From Pseudobutyrivibrio xylanivorans DSM 14809 (lineage in GTDB: Bacteria > Bacillota > Clostridia > Lachnospirales > Lachnospiraceae), in assembly GCF_900141825.1 (NCBI RefSeq), contig NZ_FQYQ01000010.1:31404-95403 (forward strand): a stretch of 64,000 bases of DNA. The letters are read 5' to 3'. A program made the position numbers and the translations under genes. Of the stretch, positions 53,400 through 62,712 are shown piece by piece (the stretch's first letter is position 1; each line of letters opens with the position of its first letter). Below the pieces are notes generated by a model that was not told where the DNA came from, did not search any database, and saw only the letters and a list, made by a program, of their open reading frames with translations.

Positions 53400-54193
53400 T
53401 AGACAATCTCCTGACGTCTCTTAAGTCTTGGTACTGCTGACAGTAACATCTTGGTGTAATCATTTGTTGGATTATGAAGAATTTCCTTTGCGGGACCATA
53501 CTCCATCATATGTCCATCCTTCAGAACAATGACCGTGTCAGCCATAGCAGATGCCACGCTGATGTCATGTGTAACAATAATTATGGCTGATCCAAATAGT
53601 TCTCTAAGAGCAAGTATCTCTTCCACAACCTGCTTTTGAACTGCCACATCAAGTGCGCTGGTAGGTTCATCTGCCAAAAGAATCGATGGATTTAAAAGCA
53701 TTGTAATTGCAATAGCCGCTCTTTGGTTCATACCACCAGAAAGCTCAAATGGATAACTATTCCACAGCTTTTCTGGATTCTTGAAATTTAGCTTTTCAAA
53801 TAACTCTAAAGCTTTGGATTTTGCATCAGCCTTATTTATATTTTTATGGGCAGCAATACTTTCAAGTATCTGATCCCCAATGGTTCTAATTGGGCAAAGT
53901 GAGCCTTTAGCATCCTGAAAAATCATTCCAATTTCAGCGCCACGAATCTGACGCATCTCTCTTTCACGCAGGGATAAAAGGTTCGTGCCTTTATAACTAA
54001 TCTTTCCCCCGGTAACTTTTCCATTATCATTTAACAAGCCCAGTGCAGAGCGAATCAGTGTACTTTTACCACTACCTGATTCGCCTACCAGAGCCAGTAT
54101 TTCTCCCTCATGTAAAGAGAAGCTAATATTGTGAATAACGGGGCACTTCTCGAAGGAGATTTCTACATTTTCGTAAGTTAATAATGAATCCAT
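53399..54193 (-). CDS. nickel/peptide-type ABC transporter ATPase (NikD/OppD-type)
   Basis: A 264-residue ATPase with Walker A GESGSGKSTLIR, Q-loop IGMIFQDAKGSLCP, signature variant LSGGMNQR, Walker B ILLADEPTSALD and H-loop VTHDIS. No ribosome binding site is visible before its ATG, which follows the binding-protein stop by 1 nt, so translation is probably coupled. Confidence 0.92.
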   Translation of the reverse strand: MDSLLTYENVEISFEKCPVIHNISFSLHEGEILALVGESGSGKSTLIRSALGLLNDNGKVTGGKISYKGTNLLSLREREMRQIRGAEIGMIFQDAKGSLCPIRTIGDQILESIAAHKNINKADAKSKALELFEKLNFKNPEKLWNSYPFELSGGMNQRAAIAITMLLNPSILLADEPTSALDVAVQKQVVEEILALRELFGSAIIIVTHDISVASAMADTVIVLKDGHMMEYGPAKEILHNPTNDYTKMLLSAVPRLKRRQEIV

Positions 54194-54194
54194 A

Positions 54195-55769
54195 TTATTC
54201 GATATCTAAATCTGCTGTGAACTCATAGTAATCACTTGGGTGTGCTACAAGTCCTGTTACGTTTGATTTTGTAATCATGCTCATGCGAAGGAATGAACAG
54301 AATATAAATGCGTTGTCATCAAGAATCTGCTGCTGCATCTTGATTGCAATATCACCTCTGGCATCTGCATCAAATGTAGAGTTCATTTCCTCTGCAAGCT
54401 TCTGGATCTCATCGCTGTGATATGAGCCACGGTTCTTTGATGAATCATCTAAGCAGTGTGTTGTGAAGAAATACATTGGGTCGCCAATTCCACAGGTAAC
54501 GAAGGCTGCTGCATATACATCCCATGTATCCTTCTCTGCTACGATTGTTCCGTGGTCTGCTGTAACGTTAAGCTGGATATCAAAACCGATATCCTTAAGA
54601 GTTGCCTGAGCACTCTCTGCAAGGAGTGGAAGCTCCTGACGGCTAGGGTAACTAATCCATCTGATAGTAAGAGTCTGGCCATCCTTCTCACGGATTCCAT
54701 CTCCATCTGTATCTACCCAGCCTGCTTCCTCTAAAAGAGTCTTTGCTGCTTCTGGGTCATAGCTGTCTGTCTTAACTACATCTCCACCAAAAGTGAAGTT
54801 ATCTGGGAAGGCGCCAACGCCAACATAGCCATAACCATTTAATAACGTATTTACGAATCCCTCTTTGTCGATACCCATAGCAAGTGCCTGGCGAACTGCA
54901 TCATCCTTAATTACAGGTGAGTTGTAGTTCATCTGGCAATAGAAAGCACGACTTGTAGGTGTACCTGTGAATACATAATCATCATTTTCAAATAATGGAT
55001 AGTTTGCATATGCCATTCCATAAGCTGCATCAATATCGCCATTCTGAAGTGCAAGTGCAAGTGTATCTCCGTCAGAGATTGTAAGGACTGTAGCCTCATC
55101 AATCTTTACATCACCATTCCAGTAATTCTCATTCTTTACAAGCTTAAGATGGTCACTTGTAACAAGCTCTGTACATACAAATGGACCTGTGCCCACAACG
55201 ATACCATCAGCATTTCCTTCCTCAACATCTATTACGCATCCATAAGGATCGCAAAGGTAATTAATAAGTGTAGGCTTTGGTGTAGTTGTCTTAATTGTAA
55301 GAGTCTGACCATCAGCCTCTATTGTATCAATAGCAAGGTCGCCTGCTGCTCTTTCATGAACAGCTACAAGATCCTCGATGCAAGCCTTTACAGCTGCTGC
55401 ATCAACAGTCTTGCCATTTGAGAATGTAACTCCATCCTTAATAACAATCTGCCATGTAAGCTCATCTATATTTTCATAGCTCTCTGCCACCCATGGCTCA
55501 AGCTCCATATTGTCGTTGAATTTAAATAATGTCTCTCCAATGCCGTAACGGATGCATGCCCATCCACAATAAGTATCGTGTGGGTCGATGTTTGCCTCCT
55601 CGTTTTCTGCATTAAATGTTGTGTCTCCAAATGTGAATGTCTTTTTGCCATCTATTACCTGTGCTGTATCTGAGCCTGACTCAGACTTTGCTGCACCACA
55701 GCCTGTAAATGCAGCTACTGTAAGCGCCATAGCCATAACAAATGCAACTGACTTCTTTAATCCTTTCAT
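54195..55769 (-). CDS. nickel/peptide-type substrate-binding lipoprotein (NikA/OppA family)
   Basis: A 524-residue SBP_bac_5 protein with a lipoprotein signal peptide (AAFTGCGAAK). Family motifs include LEPWVAESYENID, LTWQIVIKDGVTFSNG, GTGPFV and YNSPVIKDDAVRQALAMGIDKEGF. Such proteins bind nickel chelates or peptides. The link to nickel rests on the NikBCDE-like partners and HypB nearby. The ribosome binding site is AAAGGAG. Confidence 0.85.
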   Translation of the reverse strand: MKGLKKSVAFVMAMALTVAAFTGCGAAKSESGSDTAQVIDGKKTFTFGDTTFNAENEEANIDPHDTYCGWACIRYGIGETLFKFNDNMELEPWVAESYENIDELTWQIVIKDGVTFSNGKTVDAAAVKACIEDLVAVHERAAGDLAIDTIEADGQTLTIKTTTPKPTLINYLCDPYGCVIDVEEGNADGIVVGTGPFVCTELVTSDHLKLVKNENYWNGDVKIDEATVLTISDGDTLALALQNGDIDAAYGMAYANYPLFENDDYVFTGTPTSRAFYCQMNYNSPVIKDDAVRQALAMGIDKEGFVNTLLNGYGYVGVGAFPDNFTFGGDVVKTDSYDPEAAKTLLEEAGWVDTDGDGIREKDGQTLTIRWISYPSRQELPLLAESAQATLKDIGFDIQLNVTADHGTIVAEKDTWDVYAAAFVTCGIGDPMYFFTTHCLDDSSKNRGSYHSDEIQKLAEEMNSTFDADARGDIAIKMQQQILDDNAFIFCSFLRMSMITKSNVTGLVAHPSDYYEFTADLDIE

Positions 55770-55801
55770 ATTATCAATACTCCTTTCTCTATATCGAGCG
55801 G

Positions 55802-56608
55802 TTACTTAGGATCTAAATAATCCCTGACCGTATCACCCAATAAATTAAAAATTACTACCGAGACGAAAATTGCAAATCCCGGCGAAAGCACCACCCATGG
55901 GTATGTCTGTAGCATGCTTCGTCCATTTGACATCATGCTTCCCCACTCTGCTATTGGTGGCTGGGCTCCAAGTCCTAAAAAGGAAAGGCCTGCAAGCTCC
56001 ATCATCATTGTTCCTATATCAAGCATTGATGTAACCAAAATTGGTCCAAGTATGTTTGGCAAGATGTGACGAACAATAATCTGTACTGGACTATCTCCTG
56101 CCAGCCTTGCTGCCTGAATAAATGACAAAGCCTTCACTGATAATGTCTGACTTCGTGCCACTCTCGAATATTTTGGCCAGCTGATAACAGCCAGTGCGAA
56201 AACCGCATTAATAATTCCTCCACCTAAAAGGGCAGCCACTGCAAGGGCGAATACAAGCCCAGGGAAGGCAAGGAATAAATCAGATATGCGCATAACCACT
56301 GAATCAACCCTGCCCCCAAAATAACCGCATATAACGCCTACAGCCGTACCAAACATTGTGATAATAGCAACCAGCGCTAAGGTTGATAAAATACTGGCTC
56401 TGGCACCGATGATGATTCGTGAAAACATATCCCTGCCATATGTATCTGTTCCCATAAGATGCTCCGCTGATGGGGCATTGTAGCTAAGTGACAAATCCTG
56501 TGCATAAGGATTATATGGACATAGCCTGTCAGCAAATATGGACACAAGAATCAGAGCGGCTGCCAATATCGTAAATACGATAAGTTTTTTAGTAGGCTTC
56601 TTATTCAT
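55802..56608 (-). CDS. nickel/peptide-type ABC permease (NikC/OppC-type)
   Basis: A 268-residue permease with a signal-anchor helix and about five further helices; the EAA-like loop QAARLAGDSPVQIIVRHILPN is present, and LMGTDTYGRDMFSRII is typical of OppC/NikC. Its start overlaps the upstream permease gene by 8 nt and has GGAGGACAC upstream. It dimerises with the 56601 product. Confidence 0.92.
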   Translation of the reverse strand: MNKKPTKKLIVFTILAAALILVSIFADRLCPYNPYAQDLSLSYNAPSAEHLMGTDTYGRDMFSRIIIGARASILSTLALVAIITMFGTAVGVICGYFGGRVDSVVMRISDLFLAFPGLVFALAVAALLGGGIINAVFALAVISWPKYSRVARSQTLSVKALSFIQAARLAGDSPVQIIVRHILPNILGPILVTSMLDIGTMMMELAGLSFLGLGAQPPIAEWGSMMSNGRSMLQTYPWVVLSPGFAIFVSVVIFNLLGDTVRDYLDPK

Positions 56609-57545
56609 TACATGTGTCCTCCAATCTGATTCGTGGGTCTAACAGCCTGTAGGATAAATCTGTAATCAGATTGACTGTCACATAGATAATAGCCATCCAC
56701 ATTACATAAGCCTGGATGATTGGATAATCACGCATGTTGATGGCATCAACAGCCATCTTGCCAACACCATCCCACATGAAGATGGATTCTACAATGGCAG
56801 TACCACCAAGCAGACTTCCTATTGAAAGTGCAAGCAGGGTAATGATAGTAACCAGACACTCTCTCATAACACTCTTCCATAGAATCACGGAAAACTTCAC
56901 ACCACGGGATTTTGCTCCCAATATATAATCCTTGCTAAGCTCATCGAGAACTGTAGCTCTTACCTGACGAAGATATTTTGCGCTCATGGCGATAGCTAAA
57001 GTGAAAGTAGGCATAGCTACAGCCGATAAGCTCATATCCTTGGAAATGATTGGGAACCAACCTAATCGGATACCTAGAAAATACATCAGCACAAGGGATA
57101 CGAAAAAGTTTGGCATACTGTTGCCAATAAAGCTGATGAACCTTATTAAATAATCCCAAAATTTATTTTTGTAAACTGCGGAAATGATGCCTAAAGGGAT
57201 TGATATTACTATGGTAAGTAAAATAGATGTAACTGTAAGAAATAGTGTAGCTGGAAGCTTTGAAATGAATGTCTCAAAAACATCCTTTCCTGACACGTAA
57301 CTCACTCCCATGTCACCATGGAGAAGCTTTCCAAACCACACACAATATTGAATTAAGAAAGGCTTATCCAATCCAAGCTCTGCCTTCGCCGCCTGAAGCT
57401 GTGCCTCTGTGACTACCTGTCCTGTATTCAGCATTTTTTGCTCTACAACATCGGAACCAGCCAGTCGCATCATAGCAAAAGACAAAAACGTGATTGCAAT
57501 AAGTATTGGAATCAATTGTAAAATGCGTTTTAAACTATATTTCAA
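56601..57545 (-). CDS. nickel/peptide-type ABC permease (NikB/OppB-type)
   Basis: A permease of about 314 residues with six helices. It has the OppB/NikB N-terminus LKRILQLIPILIAITFLSFAMMRLAGSD, the DLPFLIQY-like linker (LDKPFLIQYCVWFGKLLHGDMG) and the loop DYILGAKSRGVKFSVILWKSVM. I start at TTG 57545: AGAGG lies 9 nt upstream, and a promoter (57591-57619) would place +1 downstream of the alternative ATG at 57599. The longer form adds 18 residues atypical for the family. It is the first gene of the operon. Confidence 0.88.
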   Translation of the reverse strand: MKYSLKRILQLIPILIAITFLSFAMMRLAGSDVVEQKMLNTGQVVTEAQLQAAKAELGLDKPFLIQYCVWFGKLLHGDMGVSYVSGKDVFETFISKLPATLFLTVTSILLTIVISIPLGIISAVYKNKFWDYLIRFISFIGNSMPNFFVSLVLMYFLGIRLGWFPIISKDMSLSAVAMPTFTLAIAMSAKYLRQVRATVLDELSKDYILGAKSRGVKFSVILWKSVMRECLVTIITLLALSIGSLLGGTAIVESIFMWDGVGKMAVDAINMRDYPIIQAYVMWMAIIYVTVNLITDLSYRLLDPRIRLEDTCNE

Positions 57546-57590
57546 AAAAGAATACCTCTTATAAATTACCTCAATATTACTAGACACTTT

Positions 57591-57619
57591 AGTGTACATT
57601 CTGCCTATGACAGATTCAA
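57591..57619 (-). promoter_or_regulatory. promoter of the Nik-type operon with overlapping inverted repeat
   Basis: -35 TTGAAT (57614-57619), 17-nt spacer, -10 TACACT (57591-57596). The -10 overlaps an inverted repeat ACACT-2-AGTGT (57585-57596) that could be a repressor site. Confidence 0.5.
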
Positions 57620-57650
57620 GAAATTATAGAGGTATATATCATTCATAAAA

Positions 57651-57687
57651 AGAATAGAGATATTCCTCAACGGAATATCTCTATTCT
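57651..57687 (-). terminator. second terminator before the Nik-type operon
   Basis: A perfect 16-bp stem (57651-57666/57672-57687) with a 5-nt loop, followed by TTTTT on the minus strand. It backs up the terminator at 57717 and insulates the Nik operon. Confidence 0.93.
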
Positions 57688-57711
57688 ACCAGGCTCCTCT
57701 GCCGACATATG

Positions 57712-57747
57712 AAAAAGCAGCAGGTAATTGCTTACCTGCCGCCTTTT
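57712..57747 (-). terminator. terminator after the 479-aa secreted protein gene
   Basis: Stem 57717-57727/57732-57742 with one mismatch, flanked by A and T runs, gives a classic bidirectional intrinsic terminator 25 nt after the stop. Its core GCAGGTAA recurs in the terminator at 59341. Confidence 0.9.
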
Positions 57748-57771
57748 GATTATTTCTTTTATTAAAAATTA

Positions 57772-59211
57772 TTAATCTTGAGTAGATGATGAACCAGATG
57801 ATGTTGAACTCTGTGATGCATTTGGAATCTGAATTGATCCATACATATATGTGCCAGACTCCTCATTATAAATTCCAATTGTTACATCCTTTGAGTTGCC
57901 TTCCTGCTCAACACCTGCACAAACTGTGTACTCTGTATCAGCATCACCCTTGGTATCTACCCACATTGTACTAATATGACCAGTAGAAAGACGCTCTCCA
58001 TTATTTCTATAACCATGAGTACCAGTAGAAATATTATTATCTGTAAGATACTGATAGTATTCATCTGTACATACCTCATATGGTACAGGTGTCTTATGTC
58101 CCTCATCATCAATTGTTCCACCAACATGATACACTTCAGAAACCACATTAGGGCCAACAGGGCCGTATGTAGGATGATTTGAAGTTGCACCACTCATATA
58201 TCCTGCAGCCACATCCATCGCAAGAATATTATCTCCATCTTCTACATCTGGATAATGTTTTGTTGTAGCATAGAGGCCACTATGTGGATTTTCTCCACTA
58301 GTAAATCGCATATTGCTTGTATGTTTACCAGTTGAAATCTCATTTTCTATTTCTTTACTTAATTCCTGAGTATAAGTGCCTACATCAATCGAAATATTTC
58401 CCTTATAATCAGAACTTGTAACCTCAACAGCATCACTAGTCTTAAATACTACAACAGATCCTTCTACTGCAATATCTCCATCATAGACTGCAGTACCTGT
58501 AGAATTATCATATACATAATATGTAAGAGTAGCATCACCAGCCTTAACTGTTCCTATAGCTGTAAAGCCCTTAAGCTTCTCTACATCCTTGCTACTACTA
58601 ATTACGTATGTACCTGTAGATGTCTCAACAACTGCCATCTTCTGCTGAACATGAGCTCTTTCTACTGCAGCATTTACAGTCTTAAAGTCCTTTGTTCCCA
58701 TACTAGATGCAAGGAAATAGACATTAGGTGTAATTTTGACTGGCTCCTCACTTAATGTAGTTACTGTAATACCAGCTCTTGCACACATCTCCATTGTTGT
58801 AAGAGTTCTATTCTCAACTAAACCTACAGTTGCGTATTGTCTATAGTATCTAATAATATCAAGTCCGAATGCTTCCTTTACATCTGAGTAAGCAGATGCA
58901 TAAGCAGCTGGATCAAAGTTTGAGTTACATGTACGTCCTTCAAAAATACCACATGTATAGAAGTGTTCAAATAACTTGTCTGGATCTGTTCCAATCAACT
59001 CAACGATGTCAGGATTTTCAGCCATATAATACTCTAAGTCAAATAAACTCTTTAAAATTGTTAAATCATCCTTAGTTACTATTCCATAATTAACCTCATC
59101 TGGGCTAGCAGCCTGTGTAAGGCCTTCTGCATTAGAAACAATTGTTGGAGCAGCGATTCCGCCTACAACAACTACAGATAATGCAACAGCTAAAAACTTC
59201 TTCATGTTCAT
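57772..59211 (-). CDS. secreted protein of unknown function with FDxxYY..NPD repeats
   Basis: A 479-residue exported protein. The start at 59211 has GGAGG 6 nt upstream and gives a signal peptide (KKFLAVALSVVVVGGIAAP...SNAEG). Near the N-terminus are two copies of a ~40-residue repeat seen in Gram-positive surface proteins: FDLEYYMAENPDIVELIG..HFYTCGIFEGR and FDPAAYASAYSDVKEAFG..YATVGLVENR. The rest shows beta-rich segments and a Ser/Thr-rich end (QSSTSSGSSSTQD). No catalytic motif or anchor is recognised. It lies downstream of the GH16 gene but behind its own terminator pair. Confidence 0.8.
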   Translation of the reverse strand: MNMKKFLAVALSVVVVGGIAAPTIVSNAEGLTQAASPDEVNYGIVTKDDLTILKSLFDLEYYMAENPDIVELIGTDPDKLFEHFYTCGIFEGRTCNSNFDPAAYASAYSDVKEAFGLDIIRYYRQYATVGLVENRTLTTMEMCARAGITVTTLSEEPVKITPNVYFLASSMGTKDFKTVNAAVERAHVQQKMAVVETSTGTYVISSSKDVEKLKGFTAIGTVKAGDATLTYYVYDNSTGTAVYDGDIAVEGSVVVFKTSDAVEVTSSDYKGNISIDVGTYTQELSKEIENEISTGKHTSNMRFTSGENPHSGLYATTKHYPDVEDGDNILAMDVAAGYMSGATSNHPTYGPVGPNVVSEVYHVGGTIDDEGHKTPVPYEVCTDEYYQYLTDNNISTGTHGYRNNGERLSTGHISTMWVDTKGDADTEYTVCAGVEQEGNSKDVTIGIYNEESGTYMYGSIQIPNASQSSTSSGSSSTQD

Positions 59212-59340
59212 CTCATACCTCCTTGAACATATCTCCCAACTGTTACAGATAATACCCACCCTGCTAATGTTTTGCAATATATAACCTTCAGTTTTCTATG
59301 AATCTTTTGTGTATTGCAGTAAAATCTGTGTAAAAAAATA

Positions 59341-59368
59341 CAGCAGGTAATTATTTCATCACCTGCTG
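59341..59368 (-). terminator. intrinsic terminator after GH16 gene
   Basis: An 8-bp stem (59341-59348/59361-59368) followed by seven T on the minus strand, about 65 nt after the stop. Confidence 0.9.
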
Positions 59369-59432
59369 CATACTAGAAATGGGGTTTTATTAGGTTTTTG
59401 TACTTTAATAGGTTTTACGATTTATGAAAAGT

Positions 59433-62400
59433 TTATGGGAAAAGCTTAAATATCCAGTCGATAATACGCTTAACCACTTTAACAACTACCTTTACTACCT
59501 TCTTAATTACAGTGATAACCTGCTCAGGTGTAGGTGCTGGCTTTGGTGTTGGCTTTACTTCAGGGGTTGGTGTTGGCTTAACCTCTGGAGTTGGCTCTGG
59601 TGTAGGTGTTACTTCTGGTGTTGGAACTGGAGTAGGCTCAACAATTGGCTCTGGGTCTGTTGGGTTGCTTGGACTTGGCTCAACTGGAGCTGGCTCTCCT
59701 GACTCACCTGGAGCTGGCGCTGGTACTGGCTCATCACCATCTACCTCTACTAACTCGATATCGTCAATATAAACGTCATGCTTTTCTGTAATTCTGATTC
59801 CGTCTACAGATCCCATTGTGATGTTGAATCTTGTATTAGAATCTGTCTCATTCTCCATTGTGAATGTGTGTGTAAATGTCTTCCACTCTGGGCCAATTTC
59901 TACAGAACCTGTGCCGCTGTAGTTTGTCCAAGCACCTTCAAATTCCTGAAGAGAGTACTTGATTACTCTGTTGATAGAAGACTTTGCTCTGAATGAAACC
60001 TTGTATGTCTTACCCTTCTCAAGATTTACTCCATCCTGATTGAGCTGTACATACCAGCAGTTGTCATCTGTTTCTGCAACTGTATCTTCGATTGTCATAG
60101 CAAATGTGTTATCGTTACCGTTCATGTTATCGATAACGTAATTCGCATTTACGGAATCATAAATGTATGGGCTAAAACCCGCAATGCCTGCATTAAATGA
60201 ACCATTCTTGATAAGAGCTGCTTCTGTGAAGAATACATTATCAAGATAATATGTGCCTGGCTTTGTAAAACGAAGCTCTACATTTGACTCGCTACGGCTT
60301 AAGTTCTTCTCTACTACAACCTTCTTTGCAAAGTGCTTAAGTGAATCTGTAAGCTCAGGTGTTACGCTCTGTCCTGCTACCTCTACTGTAATACCATCTG
60401 CATCACCGTTTTCTGTATAAGCATCAAAGCTGATTTCGTACTGACCAGCTGAAATTGGTGAAAGCTCACCCTGGCTGATTACGATTGGCTTCTTTGCACT
60501 TGTGCCCTTAGGTGCAACCACCTTGAGCATACGTGAATTCTTCTTATTTGTAACTGAAACTGCGTCCTTGTCATTGTCATCAATATCCCAATATCCAAGT
60601 CTGCCCTCGCCCTGATCAAAGCCACCGTTGTAGATGTAATTTCCATCTGAGCGAATTTCCTTTAAGTCACCATCATCAACTGTCTCGCCTGACTTATGAA
60701 CAAGCTTAACATTTGAAATAGTAACAGGTGCTGTTGACTTCTGCTTTCCAAAGTTGAACTCAAGTGCTGTGTTAGGATCAGTCTTGTCATTCATTGTGAA
60801 TGTGTATGTGTAAGACTGTTTCTTTGTGCCAACCTTTACAGATGTATCCTGCATGTAACGTGTCCATCCTCTGTCTGGACCTTCAACGTCAACAATCATT
60901 TCTCTATCTTCATCTGCTACAGCATCGAAAGTAAGCTCATACTCCCATCCCTTATACATTGGGATGCCAGCCTGCTTAAGCTGTACACTGTGATTCTGTG
61001 AACCAACATCAGATGGTGTGATTTTAATTTTATTGTTCTTTACTTTGTATGTAGAGTCCTTAGCATCACTCTCAAGGTGAAGTACCCAGTTGTCCTTGTC
61101 AGCGTCCTCTGCTCCATCAAAAGCGATATCCTTTGAGAAATCACCATTAATTACATAGTTGCCTTCCTCATCTGGCTCTCTGTAAGTTACTGGCTCCTTC
61201 TCAGGGCGCTTACACTTAGCCTCTTCCTTGGCATACTCTTCTTCTGACTTCTGATATACACGAACATAATCAACATCATAGCTGTCATTATTCATGTGCT
61301 CATATACTTCGTCAGTAGGATATCCTACCCAGCTTCCACCTACCGCAAGGTTTAAGATAACGTAGAAATCCTGATCAAATGGGGCTGGATATGTGAGCTG
61401 GCTTGACTCATCTGCGCCTGTGTACCAGTCGTTAGTTGTGTAAACCTGCTCATCATCCACATACCATGTAATCTTTCCTGGCTCCCAATCCATTCTGAAA
61501 ACATGATATTCATCAGCGAAGTCATTCTCCCTCAATGTCTTGCTGCCCTGATTCTCCTTATGGCCACTTCCCGCACTGTAACCATAATGAATTGTATGAT
61601 AAGACTTTGATGTATCCTGGCCCATTACCTCCATGATGTCGATCTCGCCACATTTTGGCCACTGGCCGTAAAGTCCCTCATCTGTTGCCATGAGCCAGAA
61701 TGCTGGTAAGTATCCTTTTCCTGTAGGAACCTTTGCTCTGGCTTCGAATCTACCATATGTAAAGTCGTGCTTGTTCTGTGTTGTGATACGTCCAGAAGTG
61801 ATTTCTCTCTTACCAGCCGATGATGAACCACCTGCTAACGCAGAGCCTTCGATAGTAGCTGTTGTTCCGCCATACCATGCCCAACCATTGTCTGGATCAA
61901 GTACGCTTACTTCTACACCTCTGTCTGCTGATGCTGCTGCCTCCATAGAGAATGAATAGTGATGATCCTTCTTAAGCTCTATACCTGACTGCTGAAGCTG
62001 GATATGCCAATTTTCATCACCAGAATTCTTAATCTCGATGACTGCCTTGCCATCCTCGAAGGAGCAAGAACCCTCACCTGGGCTGTTAAATCCACAGTTC
62101 CATTCTCCGTTCTTAAAATCTGTATCTGAAAGAACCTGAACATCGTCTGTTGTATCTATAAGAGAAATGTTTGAAACCTTAACTGTAGCTGGTGCTACAC
62201 CTGCATCTCCAAGAGATGAAATCTTACCAAAATTTACTTGAAGAGCAATACTGCGTGAATCCTCTGCACTAAAATCAAAATCAAACGAAACATTTGTAAT
62301 CTTCTCCTCTGCTGTCTCCTCATCAACTCCATCTGAAGTCTCTGCCTCAGTAACGTGTGGCTTTAATGATAACTTTCCGTTCTTAACCTCGATATTTCCC

Positions 62401-62651
62401 TCATCAAGCGCTGTGTATCTCTGAAGCTCAGAGTTTACCCAACCTGGTTCGTGCTGCTCAACGTTCCAGTCTGATGTGTTAAGTGAATCTCCCTCGAACT
62501 CGTCATTCCAAACAAGACTATAGCCTTCATCGGAATACTTGTCGGCGAAGGAATTACTTGATTTTGCCTGTACCCCCATTGGCACACTTGTCATAGCCAT
62601 AGCAGCAGACATTGCCAATGCAACGGCATTAAACCATTTTCCCTTTTTCAT
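59433..62651 (-). CDS. secreted multidomain GH16 beta-1,3-glucanase (laminarinase-like) with CBM4_9 modules
   Basis: A 1072-residue secreted enzyme. Signal peptide (ALAMSAAMAMTSVPMGVQA) first. The GH16 domain is split: an N-terminal part (~42-97, YSLVWNDEFEG) and the main part (~283-468) with GEIDIMEVMG (E336 nucleophile, E341 acid/base), the form typical of endo-beta-1,3-glucanases. A CBM-like insert lies between them (~115-275). CBM4_9-like modules follow at ~497-655, ~670-812 and ~813-971, then a Pro/Thr-rich linker (~973-1043) and a cationic amphipathic C-terminus (~1044-1072). The start at 62651 has GGAGGAG upstream. Confidence 0.92.
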   Translation of the reverse strand: MKKGKWFNAVALAMSAAMAMTSVPMGVQAKSSNSFADKYSDEGYSLVWNDEFEGDSLNTSDWNVEQHEPGWVNSELQRYTALDEGNIEVKNGKLSLKPHVTEAETSDGVDEETAEEKITNVSFDFDFSAEDSRSIALQVNFGKISSLGDAGVAPATVKVSNISLIDTTDDVQVLSDTDFKNGEWNCGFNSPGEGSCSFEDGKAVIEIKNSGDENWHIQLQQSGIELKKDHHYSFSMEAAASADRGVEVSVLDPDNGWAWYGGTTATIEGSALAGGSSSAGKREITSGRITTQNKHDFTYGRFEARAKVPTGKGYLPAFWLMATDEGLYGQWPKCGEIDIMEVMGQDTSKSYHTIHYGYSAGSGHKENQGSKTLRENDFADEYHVFRMDWEPGKITWYVDDEQVYTTNDWYTGADESSQLTYPAPFDQDFYVILNLAVGGSWVGYPTDEVYEHMNNDSYDVDYVRVYQKSEEEYAKEEAKCKRPEKEPVTYREPDEEGNYVINGDFSKDIAFDGAEDADKDNWVLHLESDAKDSTYKVKNNKIKITPSDVGSQNHSVQLKQAGIPMYKGWEYELTFDAVADEDREMIVDVEGPDRGWTRYMQDTSVKVGTKKQSYTYTFTMNDKTDPNTALEFNFGKQKSTAPVTISNVKLVHKSGETVDDGDLKEIRSDGNYIYNGGFDQGEGRLGYWDIDDNDKDAVSVTNKKNSRMLKVVAPKGTSAKKPIVISQGELSPISAGQYEISFDAYTENGDADGITVEVAGQSVTPELTDSLKHFAKKVVVEKNLSRSESNVELRFTKPGTYYLDNVFFTEAALIKNGSFNAGIAGFSPYIYDSVNANYVIDNMNGNDNTFAMTIEDTVAETDDNCWYVQLNQDGVNLEKGKTYKVSFRAKSSINRVIKYSLQEFEGAWTNYSGTGSVEIGPEWKTFTHTFTMENETDSNTRFNITMGSVDGIRITEKHDVYIDDIELVEVDGDEPVPAPAPGESGEPAPVEPSPSNPTDPEPIVEPTPVPTPEVTPTPEPTPEVKPTPTPEVKPTPKPAPTPEQVITVIKKVVKVVVKVVKRIIDWIFKLFP

Positions 62652-62712
62652 GTCATTTTCTCCTCCTTCAAAACATGAACTATAGCTATAGCTTAGGAGA
62701 ATCAATATCAAA

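Noticed and set aside
59512..59772. Gly/Val-rich plus-strand frame opposite the GH16 linker
   Set aside because: It is the reverse reading of the Pro/Thr repeat region and has low complexity and no start signals.
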